DNA of 64,000 bases from NCBI RefSeq assembly GCF_013307435.2, contig NZ_CP102847.1:174489-238488 (forward strand). The letters are read 5' to 3'. The position numbers were made by a program, and so were the translations under genes. Shown here piece after piece: positions 8,392-16,635 of this stretch. The notes beneath the pieces are model-generated. The model was given only the letters and a program-made list of their open reading frames with translations, had not been told where the DNA came from and ran no database searches. Every line of letters starts with the position of its first letter. Position 1 is the first letter of the stretch. The DNA is from Microvirga terrae. GTDB lineage: Bacteria; Pseudomonadota; Alphaproteobacteria; Rhizobiales; Beijerinckiaceae.

Positions 8392-10020
8392 TCAGAAGAT
8401 AAAGCGGGTGTTGATGAAGTTGGATGTCTGCTGAGTGACAATGGCCTCAAGCAGGCTCTTGTTCGCTTCCGTTTCCTTGGTGGCGACCATCGAGCGGATC
8501 GAGAACGAGCGGAGGGCGTCGGTCACCGACAGGGTGCCCTCCGCCGAGTCCTTGCGGCCGGTGAAGGGAAACACATCAGGGCCGCGCTGACACTGGCAGT
8601 TGATGTTGACCCGGCACACCTGGTTGACGAGCGGATCGACGAGCTGGCCGATTTGGTCCGGGCTTGAGCCGAAGATGCTCACCTGCTGCCCGTGCTCGGA
8701 CGTGGTCACGTACTCGAGCGCCATTTCGAGATCCTCGAACGGCATCACCGGGACAACAGGCCCGAATTGTTCCTCCCGGTAGAGCCTCATTCCATCCTCG
8801 ACAGGGTAGACAACCGCCGGGTAGAACAGGGTGCCGGCCACACTGCCGCCATCCTGGTTGACGACCCGAGCGCCCTTGGCCTTGGCGTCCTCCACCAGAG
8901 CCGTCATGTGATCGGTCTTGCCAGCTTCAGGAAGCGGGGTGATGTTGACACCCGCCTCCCAAGGCATGCCGACCTTGAGCTTGGCCACCTCCTCGCTGAA
9001 CCGGCGCAGGAACGGTTCCACGATGGACTGATGCACGATCAGCATCTTCAGCGCCGTGCAGCGCTGGCCGTTGAACGTGAGGGACCCGATCAGGCACTCT
9101 CTGACGGCAAGCTCGAGGTCGGCATCCGGCAGGATGATGGCGGCATTCTTGGCGTCGAGCCCGAGAATGGCCCGCAGGCGGTTGGTCTTTGGATGCAGCT
9201 TCTTGAGATGGTCAGCGACCTTGCTCGAGCCGATCAGGGCCAGCACGTTCAATTGGCCAGTGTCGAGCAGACGGGGCACAACTACCGAGCCGCGCCCGTA
9301 GACCATGTTGATCACGCCCCTTGGGAAGGAGTTTAGAAAGGCCTCCAGCAGCGGGTAGAACAACAGGGCGCCGAACCGTGGTGGCTTGAATACCACCGTG
9401 TTGCCCATGACGAGCGCCGGGATCAGGGTCGCGAACGTCTCGTTCAGGGGATAGTTGTACGGCCCCATGCAGAGAACGACTCCGAGCGGGGTGCGCCGGA
9501 TCTGGCCGATGGTGCCTTCGACGATCATGAACCGGGAGTTGCTGTTGTCGAGTTCCTTCAGGGCGGTGAGCGTCGCCCGGATGTAGTCGACGGTGCGCTC
9601 GAATTCCTTCTCGGAATCCGCCTTCGGCTTGCCGATCTCCCACATGATCAGATTCACGACCTCCTGGCGGCAGTCGATCATCCGGCGTGTGAAGTCCTGC
9701 AGGCAGGCTATGCGCTCGGCGACCGTCATGGTGGGCCACCGGCCGCGGCCGCCGTCGTACGCGTCCACGGCGGCCTTGAGCGCCTCTTCCGCCTCTTTCT
9801 CTGCTCCGGAGGGAACGCTCCCGAGTTCGATCTGCTGCAGTCGGCCGTCCGCGGCACGCAGGCAGACCGGCGACCGCACCGTATCGACAGCTCCGTCCCA
9901 GGCCTTCAGTTCGCCATCGACGAGATAGGTCCGTTGGTGAATGGCAGCGGGAGGTCGGTGTTCCGCTGGGATATGGCCGTCCTGGGGGAAGAGCAGCCTC
10001 AAGGCATCGAAGCTGGCCAT
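8392..10020 (-). CDS. aldehyde dehydrogenase family protein, GAPN-like
   Basis: A 542-residue NAD(P)-dependent aldehyde dehydrogenase resembling non-phosphorylating glyceraldehyde-3-phosphate dehydrogenases. GGGAGG precedes ATG 10020. It shows the N-anchoring M-G-P-Y-N-Y-P-L-N-E near residue 185, the cofactor loop I-G-S-S-K-V-A near 270 and the nucleophile in F-N-G-Q-R-C-T-A-L-K near 325. Where most family members have E-L-G-G-K it reads G-L-D-A-K-N, so the usual general-base Glu seems replaced. Whether another acid substitutes is unknown. No close operator was found in its own promoter except a 12-bp palindrome at 10088, so shared control with the DUF417/TetR set is not shown. Confidence 0.82.
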   Translation of the reverse strand: MASFDALRLLFPQDGHIPAEHRPPAAIHQRTYLVDGELKAWDGAVDTVRSPVCLRAADGRLQQIELGSVPSGAEKEAEEALKAAVDAYDGGRGRWPTMTVAERIACLQDFTRRMIDCRQEVVNLIMWEIGKPKADSEKEFERTVDYIRATLTALKELDNSNSRFMIVEGTIGQIRRTPLGVVLCMGPYNYPLNETFATLIPALVMGNTVVFKPPRFGALLFYPLLEAFLNSFPRGVINMVYGRGSVVVPRLLDTGQLNVLALIGSSKVADHLKKLHPKTNRLRAILGLDAKNAAIILPDADLELAVRECLIGSLTFNGQRCTALKMLIVHQSIVEPFLRRFSEEVAKLKVGMPWEAGVNITPLPEAGKTDHMTALVEDAKAKGARVVNQDGGSVAGTLFYPAVVYPVEDGMRLYREEQFGPVVPVMPFEDLEMALEYVTTSEHGQQVSIFGSSPDQIGQLVDPLVNQVCRVNINCQCQRGPDVFPFTGRKDSAEGTLSVTDALRSFSIRSMVATKETEANKSLLEAIVTQQTSNFINTRFIF

Positions 10021-10087
10021 GTCACACCTCCCTTGTGGCCCACCAACCTAGGCGGTCAGCCGGGCAGATCTGTGGCTTGCTCGCCAT

Positions 10088-10099
10088 CGAACCGGTTCG
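10088..10099. promoter_or_regulatory. 12-bp palindrome upstream of the aldehyde dehydrogenase
   Basis: CGAACCGGTTCG is a perfect palindrome 68 bp before the aldehyde dehydrogenase ATG. Its place fits an operator, but no second copy was seen, so the role is a guess. Confidence 0.3.
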
Positions 10100-10261
10100 T
10101 ATCGCTGGGATCCAGTCTCGGATTGCTGGATTTTGCTCGGAATTGCGACAATCGGATCATCTCGACGGGCTTTTTCCAGCATATGGCTGAGATGTTCGAT
10201 AGCCTCCCTGGGTGTACACAGCCGGTGCTCCTGCAGGCTTTGACACCCTCCCCGTGAGCTG

Positions 10262-10290
10262 ACGGCGATCCTTTAGGATCGCCGTTTTTT
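10262..10290 (+). terminator. strong rho-independent terminator with no recognised upstream gene
   Basis: ACGGCGATCC, loop TTTA, GGATCGCCGT and then a run of six T form a perfect 10-bp stem terminator for + strand transcription. The only genes near it run the other way, so it implies a + strand transcript starting somewhere in 10021-10260. No convincing protein frame is there; a small RNA is possible. Confidence 0.8.
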
Positions 10291-10404
10291 CCCCAACAGA
10301 GCCGGTCCCCGATGTGATGAAACGGCCTGGCAGCTTCGCCGTTCTCATCCGAACCATTCTCGGAACAGCCCTGAGCTGTGGCCGGGATTGCGGCAACCGC
10401 TGAT

Positions 10405-10506
10405 TTACAGAAACAAGGGCAGATATAGCGCGCCAATGACGAGTGTCAGCGTGAGCACCGCGGTGACAGAGGCCCAGAAGGAGCATTGCTCGTTGCTTCG
10501 GTCCAT
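10405..10506 (-). CDS. 33-residue single-span membrane peptide
   Basis: A short frame beginning MDRSNEQCSFW, followed by one hydrophobic span (A-V-L-T-L-T-L-V-I-G-A-L-Y-L-P-L-F-L) running to the C-terminus. GAGGA lies 7 bp before the ATG. It sits 41 bp downstream of the 10548 gene on the same strand. The hydrophilic N-terminus with a terminal span fits a small inner-membrane peptide. No family is recognised. Confidence 0.5.
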   Translation of the reverse strand: MDRSNEQCSFWASVTAVLTLTLVIGALYLPLFL

Positions 10507-10547
10507 GACTTCGTCCTCATTGATCCACGCCGGCACGGCCGTTCGAT

Positions 10548-10937
10548 TTAGGTTGCGGGTCCGCGCGGAGACGGGGCATTCCAGTGACCGGCGTCATGCG
10601 TCGCGCTCACGATCATCTCGACTGCCGCTGCCAATTCATCCTCGTCGAAGTCGTGGAACCCCAGGCTGTCGACTGAGCTCTGCGTTGGGGCGTCGATGAC
10701 CTCGATCCAGAATGGCGGCAGGCCCGGGCTGGCCGATGCCGGGTGAAGTTCGGCCAGGTGGACTTCAAGCGAGCCAAGCCGCAGCACCGCAATGGCTCGC
10801 GAACTGTTTCTGTCAACCGCCTGAAACACGAGCCGAACATAGGCTTGGATGATGCGCCGCTCGATTTCGGCAGCACAAAGGTCGCTTAAGAAAGGATAGT
10901 CGGCACACGCTTGTTCTATGATTGCTTTGGTGTACAT
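10548..10937 (-). CDS. conserved hypothetical protein, paralogue of 45316-45663
   Basis: A 129-residue protein starting MYTKAIIEQAC. It shares a run of features with the protein at 45316: E-I-E-R-R-I-I-Q-A-Y-V near residue 25, L-P-P-F-W-I-E-V in the middle, and F-H-D-F-D-E-D-E-L-A-A-A-V-E-M-I-V-S-A near the end, with short variable parts between. No known domain is recognised; it is soluble and acidic. It lies 23 bp past the receiver-like gene, in the same direction, and may be coexpressed. Being present twice in one window, each time near a signalling gene, suggests a small lineage-specific family. Confidence 0.6.
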   Translation of the reverse strand: MYTKAIIEQACADYPFLSDLCAAEIERRIIQAYVRLVFQAVDRNSSRAIAVLRLGSLEVHLAELHPASASPGLPPFWIEVIDAPTQSSVDSLGFHDFDEDELAAAVEMIVSATHDAGHWNAPSPRGPAT

Positions 10938-10960
10938 GATCGATATCTCCAGGTGCCGGG

Positions 10961-11422
10961 TTACGGCTGGCAATTGGCTCCAGGCGAAAGCATCGGGTAC
11001 GCTGCACGACGCCGTGGATCGGAATTCGCGACAGCGGCGGAGCGTGTGGGTTCGGGTGTGTTGGACACGGTTCGGATGGCATCCAGGACGACTGCTAGCG
11101 AGGGCTCCTTCAGAACCACGTGACCCTGCCCGGAGACGCGCTCGACCGACGCGGCAATCACCGCGGCTCGATGCGGAGGCCTGTCAAGGAACTCATCGGC
11201 CAGGATCCATCCGTCCATCAGGTCCTGCAGATCAGCCCGGACGTAGAACCAGTCGATTGGCCGATCCCGGTCACGCAGCATAGAAAAAGCGCTTCGGGCG
11301 GAGGAGACGAGCACCACCTCGAACCCGCTTGACCGCAGGTGCTGCCCGAGACTCTCCCGAAAGGTCGTGTTGGTGTCAGCGATCAGAATGCGTGCGCGGT
11401 TTCCGTGAAGCGACCGTGGCAT
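10961..11422 (-). CDS. atypical receiver-domain protein
   Basis: A 153-residue protein with an N-terminal CheY-like fold: R-I-L-I-A-D-T-N at the start of the domain, E-S-L-G-Q-H-L-R-S-S-G-F-E-V as helix 1 and strand 2, and a late K-E-P in place of the K-P signature. Around the expected phosphorylation site it reads Y-V-R-A-D-L-Q-D-L-M-D-G, which puts Asp one position off the canonical place, and only one of the paired N-terminal acidic residues is kept. It may be a pseudo-receiver that does not take phosphate. About 35 disordered residues follow the domain. No output domain is present. Confidence 0.6.
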   Translation of the reverse strand: MPRSLHGNRARILIADTNTTFRESLGQHLRSSGFEVVLVSSARSAFSMLRDRDRPIDWFYVRADLQDLMDGWILADEFLDRPPHRAAVIAASVERVSGQGHVVLKEPSLAVVLDAIRTVSNTPEPTRSAAVANSDPRRRAAYPMLSPGANCQP

Positions 11423-11435
11423 GAGAGCCTCCCCG

Positions 11436-12134
11436 TTATCGGCTGACAGTCGACGTGACGACGGCTTGATTGCTCAGCCAGACCCACGCGCGGGTCCGGT
11501 CACCTTCGCTCTTGATGTACACGTACCCGGTCTGATGCCACGGCAGGACGGCGTCCCGCTTGTTGTCGAGGATGAAGTCGCCGTGATCGGTCCGGACAGC
11601 CATGACGGCATGGCCTGCACCGAGTTCGTCGAGCACCACAACCATGCGAAGGGCCCGCCGCGGCAAGCCGGCTTCGACCAGCATGCGCCGCTTGAGGATC
11701 TGGTAGTCCTCGCAATCACCATAGCCATCGTCCGGATAGTCCCAGCGGTCGATCACGCCCCAGTGGGTGATGTCTTCCTGCGGCGACACGGCCGCGTTGA
11801 CTTGCTTGTTGATCGCCACGATCAAGGCCCAGGCACGCTCGTCGAGCTTGATTGTGGCAGGCTCGGAGGGGTCGATCGCACATTCGACCGGGCTCCGCTC
11901 GCAAAACTCGCTCCAGGCGTCTGTCGGCTGAGCGCTTGCGCCTGCTGAGGGGATCCAGGCTCCTTCAAACTGACGGGGCTCGCCTGCATTGACGCGCGGG
12001 ATCCCGACAAGGGCAAACAACAGGAGGAGGCCGATCACTATGGATCGAAAGGTCCACACCAAGCCTCCTCGGGCGGTCTTCTTCTCAGCAACATGGTAAC
12101 AGGAGCACTGCCGTTTGATAGTCCAGGGCATCAT
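11436..12134 (-). CDS. BTLCP-type transglutaminase-like cysteine peptidase, copy 1
   Basis: A 232-residue protein (MMPWTIKRQ start at 12134, after GGAGGGG). One N-terminal membrane segment (S-I-V-I-G-L-L-L-L-F-A-L-V-G) is followed by a periplasmic BTLCP domain. The expected triad is visible: Cys in Y-G-D-C-E-D-Y-Q, His in G-A-G-H-A-V-M-A-V and Asp in F-I-L-D-N-K-R. Family members in proteobacteria often process or accompany adhesins and surface proteins, but the target is unknown here. A close paralogue is at 55965-56690. Two TetR-type palindromes 50-98 bp upstream and the divergent tetR gene point to control by that regulator. Confidence 0.82.
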   Translation of the reverse strand: MMPWTIKRQCSCYHVAEKKTARGGLVWTFRSIVIGLLLLFALVGIPRVNAGEPRQFEGAWIPSAGASAQPTDAWSEFCERSPVECAIDPSEPATIKLDERAWALIVAINKQVNAAVSPQEDITHWGVIDRWDYPDDGYGDCEDYQILKRRMLVEAGLPRRALRMVVVLDELGAGHAVMAVRTDHGDFILDNKRDAVLPWHQTGYVYIKSEGDRTRAWVWLSNQAVVTSTVSR

Positions 12135-12183
12135 CGCCCCTCCTGATCTCACTGGATCGGCAGGCCGTCCCACCAATCCCAAA

Positions 12184-12231
12184 CGATACCAATCCGTATC
12201 GGACGCACTGGATTTATACAGATCTGTATCG
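12184..12231. promoter_or_regulatory. two operator palindromes between BTLCP and tetR
   Basis: CGATAC-CAATCC-GTATCG at 12184-12201 and TTATAC-AGATCT-GTATCG at 12214-12231, again with centres 30 bp apart as at 8034-8081. They lie in the BTLCP promoter on the side away from tetR. Confidence 0.72.
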
Positions 12232-12335
12232 TTTTGCAAGGCGGCTCTGGACGCCGCTGTGCGAAGACGCACGTTTGGGGAGCATTTGGAGAGAAAACGC
12301 GTGCTTGCTTTCGAGCACCGTTGGCCCTAATGTAA

Positions 12336-12353
12336 AAATACAGATCTGTATTG
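12336..12353. promoter_or_regulatory. operator palindrome at the tetR promoter
   Basis: AAATAC-AGATCT-GTATTG, with a perfect ATACAGATCTGTAT core, ends 15 bp before the tetR ATG. This position fits autoregulation. Confidence 0.72.
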
Positions 12354-12368
12354 TCGTGGGAGGGTGTA

Positions 12369-12956
12369 ATGCGTCGTTCAGAAATTCGTGATCATCTGCT
12401 CGAGACCGCGTTGCGGCTGTTCAACCAGCATGGCTACCACGCGACAGGTATTGACCTGATCATCGCCGAGGCCGGGGTCGCTAAGACGACGCTCTACCGG
12501 CATTTCGAAACCAAAGAGGATCTCATTCTGGCCGTTCTCGAGCGTAGGGACGAGCAGGAGCGGGACGCCATGCGGGCGTTTGTCGAGCAGCGCGCGAAGG
12601 ATCCGGTCGAGCGCCTGCTGGCAACCTTCGACTTTCTTGAATCCTGGTTTCGGGACGAGCATTTCCGCGGCTGCATCTTCATGAGCGCCGCAGGGGAGCA
12701 TAAGGACACCGTCAACCCTGTGTTCCGGACCGCCGTGCTGCACAAGCGCCTGACGCTGGCATACTTTGAGGAACTCGCCCATGCAGCGCGGTTTGCAGAG
12801 CCGAAGCGGATTGCGGCCGAAACGAACCTGCTACATGAGGGTGCGATTGCCGTTGCACAGATGACCCGCAGTGTCGAGCCCGCCCGGCAGGCCAAGCGGA
12901 TGGCGTCCCAGTTGCTCACAACGGAGGAGCGGACTGCGTTGGCTCCAATATCCTAG
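12369..12956 (+). CDS. TetR/AcrR-family transcriptional regulator
   Basis: A 195-residue TetR regulator; ATG 12369 is chosen because GGAGGG precedes it, over a TTG frame at 12351 that would overlap the operator. The N-terminal helix-turn-helix shows H-A-T-G-I-D-L-I, A-G-V-A-K-T-T-L-Y-R-H-F and T-K-E-D-L, with a conserved C-terminal ligand domain (G-C-I-F-M-S-A-A-G-E). It is divergent from the BTLCP gene. The six palindromes of the same type at its own promoter, at BTLCP and at DUF417 make these its likely targets. The effector is unknown; an aldehyde or reactive electrophile would suit the neighbours. Confidence 0.9.
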   Translation: MRRSEIRDHLLETALRLFNQHGYHATGIDLIIAEAGVAKTTLYRHFETKEDLILAVLERRDEQERDAMRAFVEQRAKDPVERLLATFDFLESWFRDEHFRGCIFMSAAGEHKDTVNPVFRTAVLHKRLTLAYFEELAHAARFAEPKRIAAETNLLHEGAIAVAQMTRSVEPARQAKRMASQLLTTEERTALAPIS

Positions 12957-12990
12957 TCTAGGTCCCGGTATCCGATCCGCCCAAGGACTT

Positions 12991-13722
12991 TCAAGTCACC
13001 TCATAGTCACTGAGATCGATTGACACGAGTGTGCGTGAGTGGTCTGGCTGGCGGTTCGCGAGACGCGGGTGAGCGCGCCTTCGGTTCGGGAACATAAATC
13101 CCCCGAAATCCCTGACATCGTACACGTACTGTGCCGCGAGGAAGCCGCCGGAAACGTCCACTTGGTAATCGTGGCGGCGGAGTAGAAAGTCCGGCCCGAA
13201 ATAGAAGTCCTGTTCACGGCAATGGCTGGCGATCTCGGCGGGAAACGTCGCACGCAGAACCCGCCAAGACTCATCTTTCTCCTGCCAGGGCTCGACTTCC
13301 TCAACCTCAAAGCCGGGCATCGCCAGCAGGAAGGGAGTTGTGAGATACGTCCACAGGGCATAACCGTTGAAGTAGGCCAGGTGTAACGGATCCCACGGGG
13401 TCTCGAGCCCATGACCTGAAAAGGCCGACCTTGGGTCGTTTCTCTCAGCGACAATCGAGTTGTCGCTGGCTTCAATCACGACCCGGTCGGGGGCGAATGT
13501 CATTTGCCAGTCCGGATCGCCAAATGGCGCAAGAGTTGCCCATTCCCGTTGTATTCCAACTTTTGTTCGGCGCCGGATGTCGTCGGTGAAGATCCCCTTT
13601 GTTGCCCAGAAGTCGCCCCCGGTCACAACGGTTGCACTCACCTCGTGAGAGCTGTTCCACCGGTCCACACCGCCATGTGCGGCGAGGACGCGCTCAAGCA
13701 AGTCGTGCATGGCATCCCTCAT
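12991..13722 (-). CDS. conserved hypothetical protein
   Basis: A 243-residue soluble protein without signal peptide. It begins [13 protein letters not shown], then A-H-G-G-V-D-R-W and G-D-F-W-A-T-K-G; the strand-rich middle and the L-R-R-H-D-Y-Q-V-D-V near the end recall LolA-like antiparallel sheets, but I cannot assign it firmly. The start overlaps the stop of the zeta-like gene as ATGA (13719-13722), so the two are translationally coupled. A second start, ATG 13710, is possible. Confidence 0.65.
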   Translation of the reverse strand: MRDAMHDLLERVLAAHGGVDRWNSSHEVSATVVTGGDFWATKGIFTDDIRRRTKVGIQREWATLAPFGDPDWQMTFAPDRVVIEASDNSIVAERNDPRSAFSGHGLETPWDPLHLAYFNGYALWTYLTTPFLLAMPGFEVEEVEPWQEKDESWRVLRATFPAEIASHCREQDFYFGPDFLLRRHDYQVDVSGGFLAAQYVYDVRDFGGFMFPNRRRAHPRLANRQPDHSRTLVSIDLSDYEVT

Positions 13723-14057
13723 GATGTTGATGGATTGGCAGATGGCCTGTCGAACTCATTGTGGGCCTGAACACGCAACTCCTCCAGTTTTGCGCGAAGA
13801 GCCGCCTCACTAACTCTGATGCCGGCGGTCCGCATATCGTGGCGGACTTTCTGGAGAATATCGCGATCACCTGGCTCCTCCAGATCAGCGTCCACCACAC
13901 TCGCTATGTAGTGGAGGAGCTCGCAGTCCAGCTTGCCGAGTTGCTCGCCCGCCCAGAAACTGAAGAGTCGGTTTCGCCGGAGGATGACCTTGTATCGGTG
14001 AACCCTCTCGGGATCGAACGCGAAGATGTCATTGGTTTGGTCATCGATAATCATCAT
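13719..14057 (-). CDS. DUF1476 / ATP synthase zeta-subunit-like protein
   Basis: A 112-residue protein matching the alphaproteobacterial F1-ATPase inhibitor zeta family: [15 protein letters not shown] near residue 28, [15 protein letters not shown] near 60 and a C-terminal helix A-K-L-E-E-L. Length agrees with the family. The zeta subunit binds F1 and blocks ATP hydrolysis. The gene is not near atp genes and its N-terminus departs from the usual inhibitory segment, so it may be a specialised paralogue. Start and stop both overlap neighbouring frames by 4 bp. Confidence 0.75.
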   Translation of the reverse strand: MMIIDDQTNDIFAFDPERVHRYKVILRRNRLFSFWAGEQLGKLDCELLHYIASVVDADLEEPGDRDILQKVRHDMRTAGIRVSEAALRAKLEELRVQAHNEFDRPSANPSTS

Positions 14058-14419
14058 GAAGTTCGACCCACTCTCTGAGACACGGCGCGATCTTGCCGCC
14101 GGAGTGGGTCACGAAACAGATCCAAGAATCGTCGAAAGGACTGCACTGTCACTGAGCAAGCATCATGTTGGCTACCTGGCTGTTCCGCCGACAGTCTCGG
14201 TCGGGTGCTGCATATCAAGCGGGACAGGGCCTCTTTCACCGGCGCCTCGCTCCAGCCTTCCTGCAATCTCCGCCACATGCCGCCCTTGGAACCGAGCTCC
14301 GCGACCCGCTTGCTGGCGGCATCTGCGCCAACGACGGAGAGGACGCCCTCCGCGATGGCCTGCGCCATCTGCTCGATGTGACCATAGGACGAGTAGTAGA
14401 CGACCAAGACCCTAGCCAA
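14054..14419 (-). pseudogene. WrbA-like flavodoxin fragment, chimeric C-terminus
   Basis: From a TTG at 14419 the frame reads [16 protein letters not shown], the FMN phosphate loop of NAD(P)H:quinone oxidoreductase WrbA, and stays WrbA-like to K-R-V-A-E-L (about residue 40). The remaining 80 residues do not match the family, and the second half of the flavodoxin fold is missing. It is therefore probably a broken gene, yet its stop overlaps the zeta-like start as ATGA and it begins 10 bp after the reductase stop, so it may still be translated. Confidence 0.6.
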
Positions 14420-14429
14420 GAGAGCCCCC

Positions 14430-15809
14430 CTAGTTAACGGGTTGGAGATCTCCAAGCAGGGTAGGGATCAGCTCGGAGACGGTCGGGTGGACAGGCACGG
14501 CCCATTGCAAGGTCGGGTAGGCGGCTCGGGCATTCATCATATTGAGGATGCCATGGATGACCTCATCGCCGGTCACGCCGAGCACGGCAGCGCCGAGGAT
14601 CTGCTTGCTGTCGGCATCGGCGACGATCTTGATGAAGCCCTTGGTCTCACCGCGTTCAATCGCCCGGCCAACCCGCGTCATCGGGCGCTTGGACACCAGG
14701 ATCTTCCGGCCTGACTTGAGCGCTTCGGTCTCGGTCAGGCCGACACGTCCGAGCGGTGGGTCGATGTAGAGGGCATAGCCGAGAAGTCGCTCGCTGACGC
14801 GGCGCGAGTCACCGTCGAGAAGATTGGCTGCGGCGATTTCATAATCGTTATAGGCGGTGTGGGTAAACGCCCCGCGGCCGTTGCAGTCGCCCAAAGCCCA
14901 GATGCCGGCTACGTTCGTCGCAAGAGTATCGTCTACCGCAATGTAGCCGCGGGCATCGACTGCGACCCCAGCCTGGTCGAGGCCGAGATCGTCCGTGTTG
15001 GGCCGGCGGCCGACCGCCAGCAGCACATGCGATCCGACCACCATCGGTGCTCCAGAGGTGCAATCGACGTCGACCGCCACACCGTCCGCATGCGGCTTGA
15101 ACCCGATGCACATGGCGCTGGGGCGGACTGTGATCCCCTCATCGGTGAGGATCTCACGAACCGCCTCGGATACGTCCTCGTCTTCGCGGGCAATTAGCCG
15201 CGGCGCCATCTCGACCACCGTGACCTCCGCGCCGAAACGGCGATACATCTGGGCGAACTCGAGCCCGATATAGCTGCCGCCGATGACGATCAGGTGCCGC
15301 GGGACCGTGTCGAGCTTGAGGATCGAGGTGTTGGTGAGATAGTCGACCGTGTCGACACCTGGCATGTCGGGCACGTTCGCGCGGCCGCCAACGTTGATGA
15401 AGATGCGGGGCGCGGTCAGCAGGCTCTCGCCCACCTGGACGACATCCGGCCCCTTGAACCGGGCGTGCCCCTTGATGACCGTCAGGCCATCCATGCCGCG
15501 CAGCCACTTTTCGACGTTCGTGCGGGCATTCGTCGAGACGGTATCGGCTCGGGCCTTGACCCGTTGCATGTCGATGCCGATCGGACCCTCGCTGGCAATC
15601 CCATACTCAGCGCCTCGGCGGGCGAGATGGGCCGCGTAGGCGCTGGCGACCAGCGTTTTGGTCGGCATGCAGCCCGTGTTGACGCAGGTGCCGCCGAACA
15701 GATGACGCTCGATGAGGGCGACCTGCATCCCGGCGGCGGTCAGCCGCCCGGCCAGGGACGGGCCCGCCTGTCCGGCCCCGATGACGATGGCGTCGAAGGT
15801 CTGGGTCAT
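14430..15809 (-). CDS. FAD-dependent pyridine nucleotide-disulfide oxidoreductase, mercuric-reductase-like
   Basis: A 459-residue flavoprotein starting [13 protein letters not shown]. The redox-active disulfide [13 protein letters not shown] lies near residue 40, the NAD(P)-binding G-G-S-Y-I-G-L-E-F near 175, the second FAD motif W-A-L-G-D-C near 305, and the C-terminal dimer motif with [10 protein letters not shown] near 445. The C-terminal His-x-x-x-x-Glu pair is that of the lipoamide/mercuric reductase class. No N-terminal metal-binding domain and no mer genes are present, so a general disulfide or quinone reductase is more likely. It leads the leftward set with the WrbA-like, zeta-like and 12991 genes. 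Confidence 0.85.
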   Translation of the reverse strand: MTQTFDAIVIGAGQAGPSLAGRLTAAGMQVALIERHLFGGTCVNTGCMPTKTLVASAYAAHLARRGAEYGIASEGPIGIDMQRVKARADTVSTNARTNVEKWLRGMDGLTVIKGHARFKGPDVVQVGESLLTAPRIFINVGGRANVPDMPGVDTVDYLTNTSILKLDTVPRHLIVIGGSYIGLEFAQMYRRFGAEVTVVEMAPRLIAREDEDVSEAVREILTDEGITVRPSAMCIGFKPHADGVAVDVDCTSGAPMVVGSHVLLAVGRRPNTDDLGLDQAGVAVDARGYIAVDDTLATNVAGIWALGDCNGRGAFTHTAYNDYEIAAANLLDGDSRRVSERLLGYALYIDPPLGRVGLTETEALKSGRKILVSKRPMTRVGRAIERGETKGFIKIVADADSKQILGAAVLGVTGDEVIHGILNMMNARAAYPTLQWAVPVHPTVSELIPTLLGDLQPVN

Positions 15810-15887
15810 GGTGCGGGCTCCACGATAAGTGCGGGCCAAGGATCAGGATGATGTTCCAACGAAAGCGTAGACCATTGGGATCGCCGC

Positions 15888-16574
15888 TCACGTCGGCAGC
15901 GGCTGGCCGGTCTGCTCCGCCACCATGTACCCGGCATACCAGTCCGGCCAGCCCTCATCATGCTGGCCGGTCCGCTTCTCGTGCTCGCCGTGCGCGACCG
16001 CTGCGCGCCGGAGCGCGGCCGCGAGGTCTGCTGGCGAGGTGAAGGTGGCGCCGTTCGTGTCCACGCGTCCTGGCAAGCGCTCGACGACCTGTTGCAACAG
16101 CCAACCGTTGCCGTCCGGATCGCTGAACGAGGCATACGTCCGGTAGGTGCGGTTTTCGGGATCTCGGCCACTCACCCGGACCCGCCCGAACAGGTACGGC
16201 TCGTCCGTGCCAGTGTGCTCCTCGCCGGCGTGGAACACCTCGCTGACCTTGGCGCCACGCCGAAGCAGCTCATCCCGGACAGCCTCGATGTCGGAGACGA
16301 TCAGATACAGCCCCTGAGCAGACCCGGGGGCCGCGGCGGTCACGTTCTTGCCGAAGATGACCGAGCACCCGGAGCCAGGCGGCGTGAACTGGATGACGCG
16401 CCAGTCGTCACCGGCGGCGAAGTCAGCGTCGAGCCGCCATCCCAGGCCGTTGTAGAAGCTCCTGGCGCGATCGACGTCCGCAACCGGGATGACGACGACC
16501 TCGAGCTTCATGTCGACTGCCTGCGGTCTCTGGGTCTGGGACGCAGTTTCGCCGATGACCTGCGTATCGTTCAT
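15888..16574 (-). CDS. VOC (glyoxalase/bleomycin resistance) superfamily protein
   Basis: A 228-residue protein with GGAGGAT before ATG 16574. From residue 22 it has a VOC module (K-L-E-V-V-V-I-P-V-A-D-V-D-R-A-R-S-F-Y), a mid strand with S-V-I-F-G-K and a closing S-F-S-D-P-D-G-N-G-W-L-L-Q. This fits about 130 residues, one beta-alpha-beta-beta-beta pair. The remaining C-terminal 90 residues form an extra segment ending in a W-P-D-W-Y-A-G-Y motif not seen in short VOC proteins. The metal-ligand set cannot be fixed. It lies 61 bp downstream of the RND pump gene on the same strand. Confidence 0.75.
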   Translation of the reverse strand: MNDTQVIGETASQTQRPQAVDMKLEVVVIPVADVDRARSFYNGLGWRLDADFAAGDDWRVIQFTPPGSGCSVIFGKNVTAAAPGSAQGLYLIVSDIEAVRDELLRRGAKVSEVFHAGEEHTGTDEPYLFGRVRVSGRDPENRTYRTYASFSDPDGNGWLLQQVVERLPGRVDTNGATFTSPADLAAALRRAAVAHGEHEKRTGQHDEGWPDWYAGYMVAEQTGQPLPT

Positions 16575-16635
16575 GTCATCCTCCTACCGTTTACAGGGCT
16601 TGAGAGTGGCAGGGTCAGGCCGCATTTCTGACCTT

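Noticed and set aside
10056..10436. 126-codon minus-strand frame with several cysteines
   Set aside because: It crosses a strong terminator hairpin and the small membrane peptide gene, and resembles no family.
14430..15809. Mercuric reductase of a mer operon
   Set aside because: No merR, merT or merP genes and no N-terminal metal-binding domain are present, so only the fold is claimed.
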